Positions 1 to 8,859 of a stretch of 22,212 nt of DNA are shown in pieces. Made by a program: the position numbers and the translations under genes. Each line of letters starts with the position of its first letter. Position 1 is the first letter of the stretch. Under the pieces are notes generated by a model, which was given only the letters and a program-made list of their open reading frames with translations, did no database searches and was not told the DNA's origin. The stretch comes from a virus. The stretch is taken from the IMG/VR virus record IMGVR_UViG_3300007640_000270, positions 1-22,212 of that record. The stretch is one strand, 5' to 3'.

Positions 1-608
1 TAATAACTTGTGATAGTAGTAGGTTGGTCAAGTGTTTCTGGAATGCCGGCAGCAGTATACAAAGTTGTATCTGCCCGTGTATCAATAAAGATTGGAGTGG
101 ACGAACCAGATACTTCAGTATAGTTTGCAACTGATGCAGAGGTAGAGATTGTATATGTTCCGTTAGTATACGCACTCTCACTACCTGTATTCATGCCAGC
201 AAGAACTGGATAGATAAATGTATCTCTATAGTCTGTGGCAGACATTGCAACAATATCACTACCATCATAGTATGCAGGGAATGCAACGTTGTTTGTATCA
301 CCAGTTGCACTGAGTGCAGTATTATATGTTGGTCCTGTAACCTTGTCGTAGTTGACAGTCACAGTTGAAGGTTCGGCAGTTGTTGCCTCAGCAGGAAATG
401 CAGACACAGCAGTTGAGTATGCACCAGCCTGTAGTCTGGTGTCTGCCATTGTTGGAGATAGAGTACCACTAGACGCAACAACAGTTACCGTTACAGATGG
501 GTCTGTGCCGTACAGATACGCAATGTACTGTTTCCACTCATTAATCTGAGTGGCATTCATCTCTTGAATTTCTGTTCCATTCCAATATACAGGTGTTCTT
601 ACAGTCAT
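1..608 (-). CDS. Partial virion structural / tail-fibre-like protein (N-terminal about 202 residues)
   Basis: The reading frame opens with ATG at 608 and stays open to the left edge, so only the first 202 residues are visible. The protein starts MTVRTPVYWNGTEIQEM, followed by a short helical stretch with NEWKQYIAYLYGTDPSVTVTV. The rest is Thr/Ser/Ala/Val-rich and looks like beta structure, with no Cys, no signal peptide and no membrane segment. Openings of the form 'RTP.Y..G...QEM' are, as far as I recall, found in small structural proteins next to fibre genes in marine T4-like phages; that is family memory, not a search result. The gene begins 5 nt after the tail fibre stop, so it is the next member of the same late operon. 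It is probably a fibre or fibre-attachment component, but the function is not proven. The C-terminus is outside the window. Confidence 0.75.
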   Translation of the reverse strand, partial: MTVRTPVYWNGTEIQEMNATQINEWKQYIAYLYGTDPSVTVTVVASSGTLSPTMADTRLQAGAYSTAVSAFPAEATTAEPSTVTVNYDKVTGPTYNTALSATGDTNNVAFPAYYDGSDIVAMSATDYRDTFIYPVLAGMNTGSESAYTNGTYTISTSASVANYTEVSGSSTPIFIDTRADTTLYTAAGIPETLDQPTTITSY

Positions 609-613
609 ATCAA

Positions 614-2104
614 TTAAACCCCATTGATTGTTTTAAGTGTTGTACCAGCAGAGTCTTTAATTAAAAGAGAGTTGCCTGGATTTGTTACAGTTACCGTACC
701 AGTAATAGTGACACCCGCAGCAGTTGTTTCAAACTTCTTTACATTGTCATAGTAAAGGGACACTGCGCCATTAGTTGTAAATATAGCTTTGTTTTCATTT
801 ACAGCAGCATTGGTAAATGTAATGTTGTTATCTGCTGCAATTAATAAATCGCCTGTGCCTGAGTCTATAATTTTTGAGTTTGAACCATCATGGTAAATTG
901 AAAGATCACTATCAGTACCAAACCGCAGTTCATCACTATCTGTGAACAAAACATTACCACTTGCATCAGCAGTTACAGTCTTACTTGCCTGTACTGTTCC
1001 AAGTGTGGTAATATCGTTGTAGTTAAGTTCAGCAGCACTTGCATCAACACTAAGTGTGGATAGTGTAATATCACTGGTTAGTGCCATAGTACCAGTAGCA
1101 TCTGGCATAGTGATGGTTCTATCTGCCGTAGGATCAGTGATCGTTAGGGTTGTCTCAAAGTCGTTTGCCGTTGCACCCTCAAATACGATTGCATTTGCCG
1201 CTTCCATCGTAACTGTATTGACCTGTGTCGTCGTTCCAGCAACCACCAAGTTTGGTGCAAGAAGTGTTCCTGTACTTGGGTTGTAACGCAATGCGCCAGT
1301 ATCATCTAATAGTCCGTTAGACTCATTGTGAAATACAATGGGGAAGTTTGTGTTCGCAGTGCTATCAGAAACCGTTACTGTAGATGCAAGAGTTGCAGAT
1401 GCAACGTTATCTGATGTAAGTGCAAGTGTACCAGTAGATGTTGGTAGAGTCAACGTTCCAGTGTTACTAATTGTACTGATCACTGGAGAAGTAAGAGTTT
1501 TATTTGTTAACGTGTCAGTAGTTGCTCGACCAACCAGTGTATCTGTAGATGTTGGTAGAGTCAATGTTCCACTGTTACTAATACTACTAATAACAGGTGA
1601 AGTTAGTGTCTTGTTGGTAAGAGTGTCAGTTGTGGCTCTACCCACCAACGTATCAGTTGACGTTGGTAGAGTCAATGTTCCACTGTTACTAATACTACTA
1701 ATCACTGGTGTGGTTAGAGTCTTGTTTGTTAAAGTTTCTGTACCAGCAAGAGTTGCAAAACTACCATCACTAAGTGCAGTATTAAACTGTGCAGTTGTAC
1801 CAGTTAAGGTATTTGATGACAAGTTTACTGTTTTATTTGTCAGAGTATCTGTTGTTGATTTACCAACTAGAGTATCAGTTGCATTTGGCAAACTAACTGT
1901 TCTGTCTGCCGTTGGGTCAACGACTGCAAGAGTAGTTTCGAAGTCATCAGCAGTAGAACCTTCAAATACAATAGTTCCACCAGCATCCTCAATGAGACTG
2001 CTATATGTTACACTAACAAGGTCTGATCTGAGTGTATTAAACTGTTCCTTGAACTGTTCTAAAGAACTATCAAGGGAAAGTTCACTTGCATTTACTGTTG
2101 CCAT
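614..2104 (-). CDS. Repeat-rich tail fibre protein
   Basis: This 496-residue protein has the build of a phage tail fibre. Residues 1-30 form a short helical head. Residues 46-80 hold an '[22 protein letters not shown]' module that recurs at 306-345. Residues 122-228 hold three tandem 37-residue units built around [23 protein letters not shown]. Residues 352-400 carry an '[19 protein letters not shown]' segment, and 390-465 carry the [20 protein letters not shown] and [15 protein letters not shown] segments typical of marine phage fibres. It ends in [15 protein letters not shown], a tail also present in the protein at 10387-11007. The near absence of Cys, Trp and charged clusters fits a trimeric beta fibre. 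The ATG directly abuts the stop of the upstream coiled-coil gene. No S74-type self-cleaving chaperone domain is visible. It probably contributes to host recognition, but no receptor can be named. Confidence 0.88.
   Translation of the reverse strand: MATVNASELSLDSSLEQFKEQFNTLRSDLVSVTYSSLIEDAGGTIVFEGSTADDFETTLAVVDPTADRTVSLPNATDTLVGKSTTDTLTNKTVNLSSNTLTGTTAQFNTALSDGSFATLAGTETLTNKTLTTPVISSISNSGTLTLPTSTDTLVGRATTDTLTNKTLTSPVISSISNSGTLTLPTSTDTLVGRATTDTLTNKTLTSPVISTISNTGTLTLPTSTGTLALTSDNVASATLASTVTVSDSTANTNFPIVFHNESNGLLDDTGALRYNPSTGTLLAPNLVVAGTTTQVNTVTMEAANAIVFEGATANDFETTLTITDPTADRTITMPDATGTMALTSDITLSTLSVDASAAELNYNDITTLGTVQASKTVTADASGNVLFTDSDELRFGTDSDLSIYHDGSNSKIIDSGTGDLLIAADNNITFTNAAVNENKAIFTTNGAVSLYYDNVKKFETTAAGVTITGTVTVTNPGNSLLIKDSAGTTLKTINGV
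1421..1741 (-). repeat. Three tandem 111-bp units inside the tail fibre gene
   Basis: Residues 122-157, 158-194 and 195-228 of the fibre are copies of a 37-residue unit, which is 111 bp at the DNA level. Two copies share an identical 41-nt tract (1551-1591 and 1662-1702, offset exactly 111). The neighbouring part of each unit differs mostly at synonymous positions. The third copy, from 1440, has several differences in the same tract. This pattern points to an old duplication with later local homogenisation. Confidence 0.9.
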
Positions 2105-2326
2105 TTACTTGTCCTCTACCAGTTTCAATAACATATTTTTAATTTCATGCATCTCAGATTTAAGACTATTTAGTTCTCTTGTAGTCTCACGAATTTCATC
2201 ACGTTGTCTTTGAGCCTCTTCTGCACGTTTCTTTGCAATGAGGTATGCAGACTTATTTGTGTTCACGATTGCATTTGATCTCTCATCACGAACCAGATCA
2301 TTATGTCCTTCAACTTGTATTTTCAT
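2105..2326 (-). CDS. Small coiled-coil protein between the DUF4815-type gene and the tail fibre
   Basis: This is a 73-residue, highly charged protein. After a short head ([20 protein letters not shown]) residues 28-72 form one long predicted helix, with [20 protein letters not shown] followed by a heptad-like [19 protein letters not shown] stretch, so a coiled-coil oligomer is likely. It has no membrane segment and no Cys. The ATG lies 1 nt after the stop of the giant upstream gene, and its own TAA touches the ATG of the tail fibre, so the three genes are translationally linked. A short coiled coil placed directly before a trimeric fibre could be a fibre connector, collar piece or assembly chaperone; this is inference from position and composition only. 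I do not recognise a named family. Confidence 0.85.
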   Translation of the reverse strand: MKIQVEGHNDLVRDERSNAIVNTNKSAYLIAKKRAEEAQRQRDEIRETTRELNSLKSEMHEIKNMLLKLVEDK

Positions 2327-2327
2327 G

Positions 2328-5300
2328 TTATGTCGCCAATGCTAGAATTCTGAGGTCTTTAATCCTTGGTGGTCTTGCAGAGTTTGTTGCCCGCATTACA
2401 ATCTTAATCTGGAAGGCAATGAACTCATCAAGTGGTGTACCGATACCATCGTCTGTCACACCAGCAGTAAACTCATACTCATTAAACTGATCCAATCCAA
2501 GTGATGGAGACACACTTACGTCTGGTCCACCAGAACCGGCAACAGTTCCATCATCATTGAAGAACTTAAAGTCCAACTCATCAAAGTCATTTGCATCATC
2601 AGTTCTTAGAATTTTATAGAGAACCTTGATGTCAGCAGTGTCATCTCTGTTTGCATCAAAGATAACTCTAAGTGATGTTGCAGGATTTTCTAGTGTTGCA
2701 CGTTTTGTCAAATAGATTGCATCGTGGTCATCACCAGATGGGTCTGTCATTGGATCATAGATTGATGCTGGATACACATCAGCAGATGAATCAATCTCAT
2801 TGATTCTGTTTGCAATAGCCAAGAACGTCATTCTCTTCAAGTCGATAACAGGAGATACGTTACTGTTTGTTGAAGAAAGTGTCAGTGGCATAATCAAAGA
2901 CTTACCACCAGACATTTCGTTTGTCTCGTTAATCTCTGAGGCAACCATATATGGGTCTTCATAGTAGTAGTTATCATTCAATGGAATTGTCTCTGCATTA
3001 GCAAGAGTAGACTGTGTGAATGAAGTTTGAGAACCACTAGCACTTGTTGCGGTGGTAGGTCTAATCTTTGAAACAATATCACACTCTGGTGGAATGAGAG
3101 TTCCAATAACTGTACTACTGACATCATACATTGCGTTTTCTGTTGCAGTCACAGAACTTCCACCAAATGAAGAGTCCCCACCACTTGCAACAACTGGTGT
3201 TGTTGAAAGAGAAACTGTGTAGTAATCCGTAGATGGATTTGCAATTGCAGTATGCGTCTTATTGATTTCTGTAAATGGAACTTTGTGTAACATATACAGT
3301 TCAACAGCAGCACCATTTGCGTGAGCAGTAGCAGTTGTTCCACCGACACCTCTTGTTGCACCAGTAATATTGTTACCTGTGATTGAGGTGTAAGAAATAA
3401 TCTCATCGCCAATCTTGATGTAGTAGATACTGCCAACAGCTGTTGGTGCATACTTACCTGTGGTATCATCAAAGTTTGTACCAGAAGTTAGTGTGATTGC
3501 AGTCGCATCATCGGCAATTGCACCATTCAGTGTAGTCTCTGCACCAGATACCACACCACTAATTGTGACATTGTTTGATGTAGAATGCATCTGGTTATCA
3601 AAGTGATTTACCTTTAGAGTGGTACTACCATTTGTCATTACTAGTGGATTCTTACCAAGAGTAAGTGTTGGTACTGCGTCATTAGTGAGAGTGACTGCAC
3701 CAGCAGCAGTTGTATCAAAATTTGCTGCTCGAAGAGTGAACTTAACATCTTGTGTTGGAGATATGGCCCAAGCACGGTTATTATGACTCTTAAACACAGA
3801 ACCAACATGTGGTTGTTCTGAAACAAGGTTACCATCTGAGTCCTCTTGTCCCAAATCAGAAATCCAAATAAGATAATTTGGTGTAGTTGCCTGAACAACA
3901 AAACAGTATTCTGACATTGACTGCAAATATACAGGCGATTTAAATGTAAATGTTGTTGCTGTCTTACCGTCAGAAGAAACATTAACATCTGCTGGTTGTT
4001 TTGTTATTCTACTAAATGGTAAGACTTTAGGGCCTGGGTAACCATTTACAACATTACGAACTTCAACTGTTACTGGAAGTTCATCATCTTTAGCAGAGAA
4101 GAACAAGTCTATAGATGTAATAAATCTACCAGCATCTCCATCACCCACATTACTTAAATCAGAATTAAACTGTTTATCTTCATCTGCAATTATAAATGTT
4201 TGTGCAATTGGGTCTGGACCGCCGCCGGTGTCACCGCCGTCATCGCTGGCATCCCATCCTTGAATTGCTACTTCTCTAGATATTGCTCTTGATTCACTAA
4301 CTCCTTCATAAGCTAACCTACCATTTCTTGTTGCAATAATTGTTTCTTGGTTTACATTTAGAATACCATTTGCACTATATGTTGTTACAGCTTTCGAAAT
4401 TGCTTTTTGTTCAGTTGCAGAAGTTTCTGAAGTTAACATAAATTCAATATCACCAGTTTGGAACTGAGGATTTCCCGAAACTTTTGGGTCAGGAATTGCA
4501 AAAGTACCACTACATTGACTATTTGCTTGAACGATTATAGGACTACCCGCAACAGGTGTTGAGTCTGTAGTTGAATTTGCATCTGGTGTAACATATGAGC
4601 TTACATTCTGTCTATCAAAGAAAACATACATTCTTTGGAAAGGTTTTACACCATTTGCTTCAAATCTCACATTCCTTGCACGAACAATAGGAATTGCAGT
4701 TCTAGAAATTGTTCTGAAACCCTGACTTTCTCTTTGAATGTCTTCTTCAACAAAAGTTCTTGTTCCGGTTCTTCTTGAAGTGCCGGTTTCAATTGTGCGG
4801 CCCGGGAAGAACATCCCCCCATCATCGGAGCGTTGCCAGAGCGGGTTGAAGGTAGTACGTCCACTCCATGTATCCTGCCAAGAATTCCAAACAGTTCCTA
4901 ACTGGTTTCTGTTTGCATTCACAACTGCATCAAAGTTACCTTCGACATTGATAACAAGTTCTGGTGCAACCTCTGTCTCAAACCAAGAGTCTTGGTCTGG
5001 GTCAAGTTCTACTGTACCATGCCATGAGGCAGTTAGAAATGGTGCTACTCTTTCAAGAGTTGTTGCAAAAGGTTGTTCTGTTAGAACCTCTTCTGTATAT
5101 GGAAGTGTAAGTAGATCACCTGTCTTCTTATAACCAGCAGTAGTTCTTGCACTATCCGTGGTTGCCTGTTCAATAAGGTCAATACCCTTTGTCTTATGAA
5201 CTGGACGTAACTCACCCAATTCCATGTCCATAGAATTTCTATAATCTGGATGTCGAGTATCACCAACAGAATGACCACGGAATGGGTCAACGATGAAACC

Positions 5301-8300
5301 AGACTTAAATCTGTTTAGTCCGTTTGCATCAGTGACCTCAAAGGACTGTGCATCTTTCTCAAGCAATGAAAGTGTAGTAACTCTTTCAACATTAGTAAGT
5401 CTTTGTTCAATCCTACCAATGTCACGCATTGTGAATCTTTGAGTTTTTTCTCTTTCTAGAGTTACATCTTGTGGTTTAAAGGTAAATGCAGGAAGAAACA
5501 GATCAGCAAGTTTCATTGCATTATCAACAGGAGTTGGTAACCGAGGAATTTCGGAAGACGCACCATCTCTTACAATAATATTGCCTCTGTCGTCCATGAA
5601 GATAGATGCACGTTTTGGTAGATAGTACTCAAGGTCTGACTGAACGTTAGAAGCTGGTTTACCAAAGTTAGAATATGATGAACCTGTACCAGTGTAAACT
5701 CTAGAGGTAAAGTCAAAAGAGTTTCCAGTGATTTCATCTACTGTTGAAAGTGTTGCACTTGCACCAGCAACGTCAGCAACTCTTGGTCTAAAGTCGTATG
5801 TTTCATATAGTGGAAATAGACCTGTTGGTTCTGGATCATCTGGGTCAACTCTTGATGCATTATATGATGGAATGTCTTCGTAATCCATCTGGTTTGCAAC
5901 ATCAGTATATGAGTCAACTGTCATTACATCACCAGTACCATGTTCCATGTAGTCATAAACTACAAGGAGTCTACCCTGTGGTGTGGGAACACTTGGTTTT
6001 CTGATGATACGAGAAATGTCATAGAAGTTATCACGTTGTCCTGTATCAAGAAGGAAGTCTGAGGTGATAACAACATCACCTGCCGTCACTGCACTCACTG
6101 TTGCAGTTGCGCCAGAGGATTCACCTGTAATAACATCACCCACAGTAAAGTCTGTTGCTGATGTCAGAACATAACTAAATGGTGATGCAGTATCAATAAT
6201 TCTACCTGTTGCACCACTTGTTCCACCAGTAATCTTTTCACCTCTGGTGAATGTACCAGTAATTGCACCTGTGGTTAGTTCTGGTGCAACAGCATCTATT
6301 GATGTGTCTTCTGAGTCAAACACGGCAACAAGTTTGAATGCATCTGCCCGACCAAGAGAAATATCTTTATCCGTTGGGCGTGTACCATATGCATCAGTTG
6401 TGCCTGGTGTTACTTTTACCTGTTTCATCAACTGAACAGTTTTATTCTTTTGTGTTACAGAAGTCTTCGTTGTGGTTGCAAGAAGTTTTACCTTTGATGC
6501 ATTGAAGTTGGAGTCAGTAATTGTAATTGTACCAGAGCCAGTTCCAGTAATATTACCATCAATACTTACAATGTCACCAGTTGCGTGAGTAGAACCACTA
6601 CCGATATCAAGAACAGATAATGTGTAGTCACCTTCTGAAAAACCGTTAAAGGTTTCGTTTGTACCAGCAGTAAATGATACCACACCAGATGCATCTGTTG
6701 TACCAACGAACTGTCTGCGAATGGTGAATTGTGTGTCACTTGCACCGCCATTTGCAGTTGTCAAGTGAGTTTTTACAACTCTCTTTGATGGTTTGAATAG
6801 TGCGATATTTTTTTCTGGGTCTTTCAACTGAGCACGTTTACGAATAACGTTTGCGGTTGTAATTGCGTCAGTTGATGGTACAACAGTAAATGAGATTGCA
6901 GTTGAGGTAATACCGTCAACAACTCTTTCTTCAGTTGCACCGGCAGTACCAGTTGGAATTTCTAGAATGTCACCAACCTTGACCTCACTCGTATCATAAC
7001 CTGACACACCAATAAGGTTGTCTGTACCAGTTGTCTCTGTACGATATGTACCACTAAGTGTCAGTTGATTGTCAAGAACAAAGTCAGCAGTAAAGTCTTG
7101 ACCAGCATCTGCATCATTCATGAAGATTTGTTTGAAGTCTTGGAATGAATATGTGGTTACTGATGAGATTGTCAGGTCTGTGTTACCTGAGTCCTCAACA
7201 ATACTATCTGTTTCAGATGAATCTGAAGCCGTAATCTTTTCCCCAGAAACGAATGTTCCGATAACATTTGTTAGGTTGACGTTAGTTGTTGATGTACCTT
7301 CACCAAATACAAGACCAGTTGCACCACTCGTCACACCCGTAACAAGAACACCATCAGTATGGTTTACAGTAAGTGTTGGACTTGGTGTACCACTCAGAGT
7401 TAGAACTGTAAATGGTCTTAGGTCAAACAAGAACAGCTTGTACTGTGAGGTTGTGTTAGAAGAAGTTGCACCCGCCGTTCCACTATGATAAGACATAGAA
7501 CGAGCACGTCCCACACCAATCAGTGTTCCGTTTGCAGTACCACGAGATGAGTTCTGTGTATCATAGAACTGACACTCTTTGAAAGGAGTTGCCTCACTGG
7601 TTACTTCTGAGATATCTGGTGAGTTGTAAATATTTGTGATGAGTGCATAGTTACCAGTATCAAAAACTGTAATGTCAGCATTCTTGGTTTCAAAGTCACG
7701 CGCCTTATTGATGTCCTTAAACGTTGGAACGTCCTTTTCAAGTTCGAAACCATTGACATAAGCTTTGCCGGGAGAAACCTTGATTGCAAGTAAATCTGAA
7801 CTTGCAGTATTACCATCATCTGTAGTTGCACCAACGGCAAATCTACCAGTGTTCTCATTTACCGTTACTGACTCTTGGAGTTGAAACTGGAAAGGACGAA
7901 CTGTATAGTTACCAGACTCATCAAATGTGCGTCTTGCAAACTCTTGAGAAAGAACAGAATACTCTGTCTCTCTACCCATTGCAACAGTTACACCATTCTT
8001 AAGTTGGGCAAGTTGAATAAAGTTTGCATTAGTTGCAGTTGTTTTCTTTGCGAGAGTAAGAGTTAACTGAAGACGATGAGCACCCTTTGCAGCAAAGTTT
8101 GAAGAACCTTGTGCGTTGTCTAGAAGTGATGATTCATCCTCTGGAGTAACTAGTGTCTCTGTAATATCAAAACCAACAAACCCACTAAAATTTCCATTGT
8201 ATGGATCAAGTACTAATGTTTGATCCGTAACCGCAACAAAAAAACCACGAACATAATAAACACCTGTTTTTACATAATAGGCTATACCTGCTCTAGATGC

Positions 8301-8858
8301 TGGACCTTGCGCACTCGTTACATCTGTAGAAGTCGCAGTAAAGGTAGTTGCTGATGCAACATCAATAGAATAAGATGTTGCATCATGTTGAATTGCAACA
8401 CTAGCAGTAATGTTTTCACCATCTGCAAATACCGCAGTTGTATTATCCGTTCCTGCTCTTATATAATTAAGAAAGAGAAGTGGTTGTTCTGTAGCACTAC
8501 CCGCCTGATATCCAATAACCTCTGCTTTAACACCAGTAGTTGCACCAGTAATAATAACTCTACTTCCAATAGTTTCATTAAAATATTTTGATGGGTCTAC
8601 GTTTTCGCCATTAAATTGTGTTGCAAGTTTTAGTGAAAAATATTTTTTATGGTTACTTGCGCCAGGTACGACCATCGCACCTTCTTTGAAAATGTGACTA
8701 CCGTGGGCCTCAATCTGATGCTGCAACTGACTCTGTAACTGAGTAAGTTCTCTTGCCTGAACTGCAAAACCAGGCCGAAAGAGTGTGCGAACGTAATTAT
8801 TGTCCTTATTAAAGTCGTCGTAATAAGGTGCAGCGTTAAGATTTGTTTTTTGTGCCAT
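2328..8858 (-). CDS. Giant DUF4815-type virion structural protein (2176 residues)
   Basis: The N-terminus (about 12-66) carries the block I know as DUF4815: YYDDFNKDNNYVRTLFRPGF, then ARELTQLQSQLQHQIEAHG and FKEGAMVVPG. Other recognisable parts are GE.ITG.TSGATG modules (roughly residues 490-560 and 870-930), a conserved helical block near 1130-1200 with FTMRDIGRIEQRLTNVER, a Gly/Asp linker followed by DPIAQTF and ITSIDLFFSAKDDELPVTVE near 1540-1600, and a MHSTSNNVTISG..IKIGDEIISY segment near 1755-1850. It ends with RPPRIKDLRILALAT. DUF4815 proteins are virion components in marine T4-like phages; a role in the outer baseplate or fibre anchoring is likely but inferred. The ATG sits 1 nt after the gp8 stop, so the two are co-expressed. 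Two local GC-rich patches in the middle suggest mosaic history. The frame is intact throughout. Confidence 0.9.
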   Translation of the reverse strand: MAQKTNLNAAPYYDDFNKDNNYVRTLFRPGFAVQARELTQLQSQLQHQIEAHGSHIFKEGAMVVPGASNHKKYFSLKLATQFNGENVDPSKYFNETIGSRVIITGATTGVKAEVIGYQAGSATEQPLLFLNYIRAGTDNTTAVFADGENITASVAIQHDATSYSIDVASATTFTATSTDVTSAQGPASRAGIAYYVKTGVYYVRGFFVAVTDQTLVLDPYNGNFSGFVGFDITETLVTPEDESSLLDNAQGSSNFAAKGAHRLQLTLTLAKKTTATNANFIQLAQLKNGVTVAMGRETEYSVLSQEFARRTFDESGNYTVRPFQFQLQESVTVNENTGRFAVGATTDDGNTASSDLLAIKVSPGKAYVNGFELEKDVPTFKDINKARDFETKNADITVFDTGNYALITNIYNSPDISEVTSEATPFKECQFYDTQNSSRGTANGTLIGVGRARSMSYHSGTAGATSSNTTSQYKLFLFDLRPFTVLTLSGTPSPTLTVNHTDGVLVTGVTSGATGLVFGEGTSTTNVNLTNVIGTFVSGEKITASDSSETDSIVEDSGNTDLTISSVTTYSFQDFKQIFMNDADAGQDFTADFVLDNQLTLSGTYRTETTGTDNLIGVSGYDTSEVKVGDILEIPTGTAGATEERVVDGITSTAISFTVVPSTDAITTANVIRKRAQLKDPEKNIALFKPSKRVVKTHLTTANGGASDTQFTIRRQFVGTTDASGVVSFTAGTNETFNGFSEGDYTLSVLDIGSGSTHATGDIVSIDGNITGTGSGTITITDSNFNASKVKLLATTTKTSVTQKNKTVQLMKQVKVTPGTTDAYGTRPTDKDISLGRADAFKLVAVFDSEDTSIDAVAPELTTGAITGTFTRGEKITGGTSGATGRIIDTASPFSYVLTSATDFTVGDVITGESSGATATVSAVTAGDVVITSDFLLDTGQRDNFYDISRIIRKPSVPTPQGRLLVVYDYMEHGTGDVMTVDSYTDVANQMDYEDIPSYNASRVDPDDPEPTGLFPLYETYDFRPRVADVAGASATLSTVDEITGNSFDFTSRVYTGTGSSYSNFGKPASNVQSDLEYYLPKRASIFMDDRGNIIVRDGASSEIPRLPTPVDNAMKLADLFLPAFTFKPQDVTLEREKTQRFTMRDIGRIEQRLTNVERVTTLSLLEKDAQSFEVTDANGLNRFKSGFIVDPFRGHSVGDTRHPDYRNSMDMELGELRPVHKTKGIDLIEQATTDSARTTAGYKKTGDLLTLPYTEEVLTEQPFATTLERVAPFLTASWHGTVELDPDQDSWFETEVAPELVINVEGNFDAVVNANRNQLGTVWNSWQDTWSGRTTFNPLWQRSDDGGMFFPGRTIETGTSRRTGTRTFVEEDIQRESQGFRTISRTAIPIVRARNVRFEANGVKPFQRMYVFFDRQNVSSYVTPDANSTTDSTPVAGSPIIVQANSQCSGTFAIPDPKVSGNPQFQTGDIEFMLTSETSATEQKAISKAVTTYSANGILNVNQETIIATRNGRLAYEGVSESRAISREVAIQGWDASDDGGDTGGGPDPIAQTFIIADEDKQFNSDLSNVGDGDAGRFITSIDLFFSAKDDELPVTVEVRNVVNGYPGPKVLPFSRITKQPADVNVSSDGKTATTFTFKSPVYLQSMSEYCFVVQATTPNYLIWISDLGQEDSDGNLVSEQPHVGSVFKSHNNRAWAISPTQDVKFTLRAANFDTTAAGAVTLTNDAVPTLTLGKNPLVMTNGSTTLKVNHFDNQMHSTSNNVTISGVVSGAETTLNGAIADDATAITLTSGTNFDDTTGKYAPTAVGSIYYIKIGDEIISYTSITGNNITGATRGVGGTTATAHANGAAVELYMLHKVPFTEINKTHTAIANPSTDYYTVSLSTTPVVASGGDSSFGGSSVTATENAMYDVSSTVIGTLIPPECDIVSKIRPTTATSASGSQTSFTQSTLANAETIPLNDNYYYEDPYMVASEINETNEMSGGKSLIMPLTLSSTNSNVSPVIDLKRMTFLAIANRINEIDSSADVYPASIYDPMTDPSGDDHDAIYLTKRATLENPATSLRVIFDANRDDTADIKVLYKILRTDDANDFDELDFKFFNDDGTVAGSGGPDVSVSPSLGLDQFNEYEFTAGVTDDGIGTPLDEFIAFQIKIVMRATNSARPPRIKDLRILALAT

Positions 8859-8859
8859 A

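Noticed and set aside
614-2104. CRISPR-like or mobile-element explanation for the 111-bp repeats
   Set aside because: The repeats are in frame, contiguous without spacers and encode a sensible fibre shaft.
1338-2213. Long open frame on the plus strand (291 codons), opposite the tail fibre
   Set aside because: It is antisense to the fibre gene, shows the fibre repeats as a low-complexity Val/Ser mirror, lacks a ribosome site and would be the only plus-strand gene.
4738-5133. Plus-strand 131-codon frame in the middle of the giant gene
   Set aside because: It is antisense to an intact, well supported coding frame and has no recognisable content.
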